From: JBBTIS01 sp038059855
GTDB lineage: Bacteria; Elusimicrobiota; Elusimicrobia; JACQPE01
Assembly (NCBI GenBank): GCA_964357255.1
Contig: CAYHKQ010000006.1
Coordinates: 1-44,527 of the forward strand
Reading direction: 5' to 3'
Length of the DNA stretch: 44,527 nt
The notes under the pieces were generated by a model that was not told the DNA's origin, ran no database searches, and was given only the letters and a program-made list of their open reading frames with translations. Of the stretch, positions 42,245 to 44,527 are shown piece after piece (position 1 is the first letter of the stretch; each line of letters opens with the position of its first letter). A program made the translations under genes and the position numbers.

Positions 42245-43456
42245 TTATGGAGTTAAAACAAGCTTTTGAGCGTTGACCATCCCGCTTCCTTGCTGGTCTG
42301 TCGTCAGGCCGGGCAAGGGGTCGGCATTGGTCTTGAGCGCGTCGGCCACGGCCGCCGGCGTTAACGCCGGATTCATGGCCAGTTTTAAGGCTACGGCGCC
42401 GCTCACATGCGGCGTCGCCATCGAGGTTCCCGAGAGCGTCGCATAATTTCCGCCCTTGTACGTGGAAAACACGCTTTTACCCGGAGCGATCACATCCACT
42501 TCCGGCCCTTGACTTGAGAAGCCGGCGAATTGATCGGTGGAATCGCCGGCTGAAACCGCGATAACTTCGCCATAACGAGCCGGGTAGCCCACGCAATTAT
42601 TGCACGGGCCGGAATTTCCAGCGGCCGCCACAAGGGTCAAGCCCGCATTGTAAGCCGCGATAACGGCATCGTGAAGCGACTGGCTGTCCGAGGAGGAGCC
42701 CAGGCTCATATTTCCCGCCTTGCCTCCGTTTTTAACGCACCAGTCAATTCCTTCGATGATGTCCGAGATCCATCCTGAGCCGTTGCGGCCCAGAACTTTG
42801 ACTGCCAGAAGATTCACTTTCGGCGCCACGCCAACCACGCCAATCGTGTTATTGACGGATGCAATGGTTCCGGCCACATGCGTGCCGTGCCCATTGTCAT
42901 CATTGGCGGATTTAGCGGGGTTGATCGCGTTGTAACCGCCCTTGATATTTTCTTGGAGATCAGGGTGGGAAAGGTCAATGCCTGTATCAATGACGCAAAC
43001 ATTGACGCCGATACCCTGGCTTGCGGCCCACGCGTCCGGCGCTTTAACCCGCGTGATGCCCCAGGGGGTCGTTTGAGCCGGCTGGCTCGGCGCAGGAGAG
43101 CCGCTGGATTTGCCCTTTGCGTCCGTTTCATTGTAATCCGCGTCTTTGACCACCATGGCTTCGACAATCAGGTCGTCTTCCACGCGCACGACTCCGGGCG
43201 CGGCCTGCATGGCGCGCGCGTCATTGTCATTGGCAAAGCTCGCCGCTGTGGCATTGATCGAGCCAAGATGTTTGTTCACCTTTCCGCCACGGCTTTCCAC
43301 GGCGTTTTTTTTGGTTCCCTCGTCCGTGCCGGCTTGAAACACCACAATTTTGCGGTTTTTCGCCTCGTCACGGTTGATATTGTCGTCATCTTTCGGTTCG
43401 GCAAAGGCCACGGCGCTTACCAGGCCCAAGCCGATCATGATTGCTGTTTTTTTCAT
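42245..43456 (-). CDS. Subtilisin-like serine protease (S8A) with I9 propeptide
   Basis: A secreted protease of about 403 residues. A signal peptide (MKKTAIMIGLGLVSAVAFAE) is followed by an inhibitor-I9-type propeptide (about 35-100: KIVVFQAGTDEG to VVRVEDDLIVEA). A Ser/Pro/Ala linker (about 113-130) leads to the S8 domain. The catalytic triad is Asp157 (VCVIDTGIDLSHPDL), His190 (GHGTHVAGT) and Ser345 (LSGTSMATPHVSG), with the oxyanion Asn281 (AAAGNSGP). All are intact, so it should be active. I chose ATG 43456 over 43468 because GGAGGA lies just upstream of it, overlapping the earlier ATG. It follows the lipoprotein gene by 48 bp and may share its transcript. Confidence 0.95.
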   Translation of the reverse strand: MKKTAIMIGLGLVSAVAFAEPKDDDNINRDEAKNRKIVVFQAGTDEGTKKNAVESRGGKVNKHLGSINATAASFANDNDARAMQAAPGVVRVEDDLIVEAMVVKDADYNETDAKGKSSGSPAPSQPAQTTPWGITRVKAPDAWAASQGIGVNVCVIDTGIDLSHPDLQENIKGGYNAINPAKSANDDNGHGTHVAGTIASVNNTIGVVGVAPKVNLLAVKVLGRNGSGWISDIIEGIDWCVKNGGKAGNMSLGSSSDSQSLHDAVIAAYNAGLTLVAAAGNSGPCNNCVGYPARYGEVIAVSAGDSTDQFAGFSSQGPEVDVIAPGKSVFSTYKGGNYATLSGTSMATPHVSGAVALKLAMNPALTPAAVADALKTNADPLPGLTTDQQGSGMVNAQKLVLTP

Positions 43457-43504
43457 TAGTTCCTCCATTTTAGATTGATTCCTCCCTAGAAAATCGGTTT
43501 ATAT

Positions 43505-44374
43505 TCATTGTCCAGAGACTGTCGAATGCGCGAAGAGTTCCTTGGGAACCTGGTTCCAGTCCGGGGGACCCGGGTTTCTGAAGAAAACCCAGGTGAAACT
43601 GCGGGCCGCGCGGCAGAGGTCAAGGTTTAACTTGCGCTTGGCCTCCTTGTGATGCTCGGGCTCGGAATTGACAATAGCGGCGTATTCCACCTCGACATAC
43701 AGTTGCACTCCCTTGGCATTGAGGGGAATCCTGGGGGCAATGTATTGAAATTCGTGGAAAGAGCCTTCGGGGTAAGTAATATCGTCATCTACCCCAGGGT
43801 AGCCGAATTCGCGTGCAACATAAAGATCAGCAAGCAGAATTTCTTTCTTGAAAGAGCCGTCCGCTTGCTCCGTTAGACCTTGCAATTGGATCTCGTAGGT
43901 TCGCTGGATTTTTTTGGCTTCCTCAAAGCACCAGAGGGGTTTGTCTTCGTTGTAAACAAATCTTGGGTCCTCTGTCTGCGGATACCTTGATGAGTTGTCT
44001 CCTACAGGTTTCATACTAACTTGAATTGTGCCATCGCTAAGCGAATGGATATCATTTTGGTCGGCGTAATTGCCTATTTTGTTTTTGTAATCCTCTTTAA
44101 TTCTTGGATCGTATTTGATATTCGAAGCCATTGTCCAGCAACCCTCGTCATCGGATATGTAGTGTGCGCCTAAGGGATGTGTAAAGATCATAAAAAAAGG
44201 CAGTTGAGGATTTTGGCAGGGATAAAAATTTTGCTTTTTTTTAACCGGAGCAGGGACTTGAGAGGTCTCCACGGATTTAGCCTTGCCTAGAACCGTGGCC
44301 TGGGGTTTTTTATTACAGGAGGCGGCCATGAACCCCGAGAAAGCGAAAGCCAGGAGCTTATTTGTTAATTTCAT
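43505..44374 (-). CDS. Putative lipoprotein of unknown function
   Basis: I do not recognise this 289-residue protein. The N-terminus is a lipoprotein-type signal (KLTNKLLAFAFSGFMAASCNKK) with Cys20 as the likely lipidated residue; the position three before it is Ala rather than Leu, so the lipobox is not ideal. A short Lys/Pro-rich spacer (about 21-48) follows. The mature part has several Cys (near 53, 79, 149 and 253), aromatic-rich segments and a beta-rich look. It is probably anchored in the outer or inner membrane. Its start overlaps the stop of another gene running off the window edge. The subtilisin-like gene follows. Confidence 0.7.
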   Translation of the reverse strand: MKLTNKLLAFAFSGFMAASCNKKPQATVLGKAKSVETSQVPAPVKKKQNFYPCQNPQLPFFMIFTHPLGAHYISDDEGCWTMASNIKYDPRIKEDYKNKIGNYADQNDIHSLSDGTIQVSMKPVGDNSSRYPQTEDPRFVYNEDKPLWCFEEAKKIQRTYEIQLQGLTEQADGSFKKEILLADLYVAREFGYPGVDDDITYPEGSFHEFQYIAPRIPLNAKGVQLYVEVEYAAIVNSEPEHHKEAKRKLNLDLCRAARSFTWVFFRNPGPPDWNQVPKELFAHSTVSGQ

Positions 44375-44527
44375 TTTTTTCTTTGATCAGCCCTTGATTT
44401 TTTAATCGTTGATAGGTTGCGCAATAAATCTTGGCGTGGATCGTCCGGATTTCCACTGCGCCTGTTATTTTATTTTTAACTGGAATGGTCGCGATGGGTT
44501 GGCGATTATTGAAGAGGAGGTAATCCA
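44358..44527 (-). CDS. Partial gene, C-terminal end, truncated by the window edge
   Basis: An open frame of 55 codons without a start runs in from the right edge and stops at TAA (44358-44360), overlapping the lipoprotein start by 17 bases. The residues read as a normal mixed-composition C-terminus (for example PIATIPVKNKITGAVEIRT, then IYCATYQRLKNQGLIKE). The overlap with the next gene is of the kind seen across this window. I cannot assign a family from so short a piece. Confidence 0.5.
   Translation of the reverse strand, partial: DYLLFNNRQPIATIPVKNKITGAVEIRTIHAKIYCATYQRLKNQGLIKEKNEINK

Overview
The window looks like one chromosomal contig end from a Gram-negative (diderm) bacterium of roughly balanced GC content. 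It has an AsmA-type envelope protein, a heptose and O-antigen style polysaccharide locus, a lipoprotein and secreted proteins. Genes are packed tightly, with many ATGA/GTGA overlaps, and Shine-Dalgarno motifs are often weak or absent. The repertoire (many GT39-like membrane glycosyltransferases, small transaldolase, GDP-heptose genes, ROK kinase beside pyrC) would fit a poorly cultured lineage such as Elusimicrobiota or a neighbouring candidate phylum. That placement is a low-confidence inference; no rRNA is present to settle it.

Layout. Positions 1-100 are homopolymer G/C runs, probably a contig-edge artefact. An information-processing block follows on the plus strand: AsmA-like protein, dnaX, recR and tRNA-Pro(TGG). 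From about 5.0 to 40.0 kb the window is a surface-polysaccharide locus in alternating blocks: (a) plus-strand GT2 pair (5034-6428); (b) minus-strand GT39 protein (6392-7984); (c) plus-strand methyltransferase and GT4 (8121-10200); (d) a minus-strand run from the flippase at 23872 down to 10197; (e) a plus-strand run from 23904 to 36221; (f) a minus-strand block with ROK kinase, dihydroorotase, a GT-C protein and a methyltransferase (41016 down to 36241). The right end (41103-44527) holds secreted or envelope proteins on the minus strand: an HExxH protein, a subtilisin-like protease, a lipoprotein and the tail of one more gene. There is no gene-free stretch longer than 300 bases; the longest gap is 42024-42244.

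How the genes work together. The minus-strand run holds a full GDP-D-glycero-alpha-D-manno-heptose set (gmhA, hddA, gmhB, hddC). A transaldolase in the same run could supply the sedoheptulose 7-phosphate precursor. It also has four sugar oxidoreductases, one of them a UDP-glucose-dehydrogenase-family protein whose catalytic cysteine is replaced by threonine. The plus-strand run makes a CDP-linked 6-deoxyhexose (rfbF, rfbG, then an SDR reductase and an RmlC-like cupin, with no rfbH). It also makes a UDP-sugar uronate (a WbpA/WecC-type dehydrogenase plus an epimerase). Thirteen glycosyltransferases (four GT2, four GT-B retaining-type, one GT9, four GT-C) and a Wzx-like flippase would assemble and export the glycan. 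A 139-bp palindromic MITE-like element with TTA flanks sits inside the plus-strand run.

The main candidates for something undescribed are the heptose/oxidoreductase operon with its Cys-less dehydrogenase, a RecR with a restored DxDxxG TOPRIM motif, and the MITE-like insertion at the 5' end of a glycosyltransferase gene.
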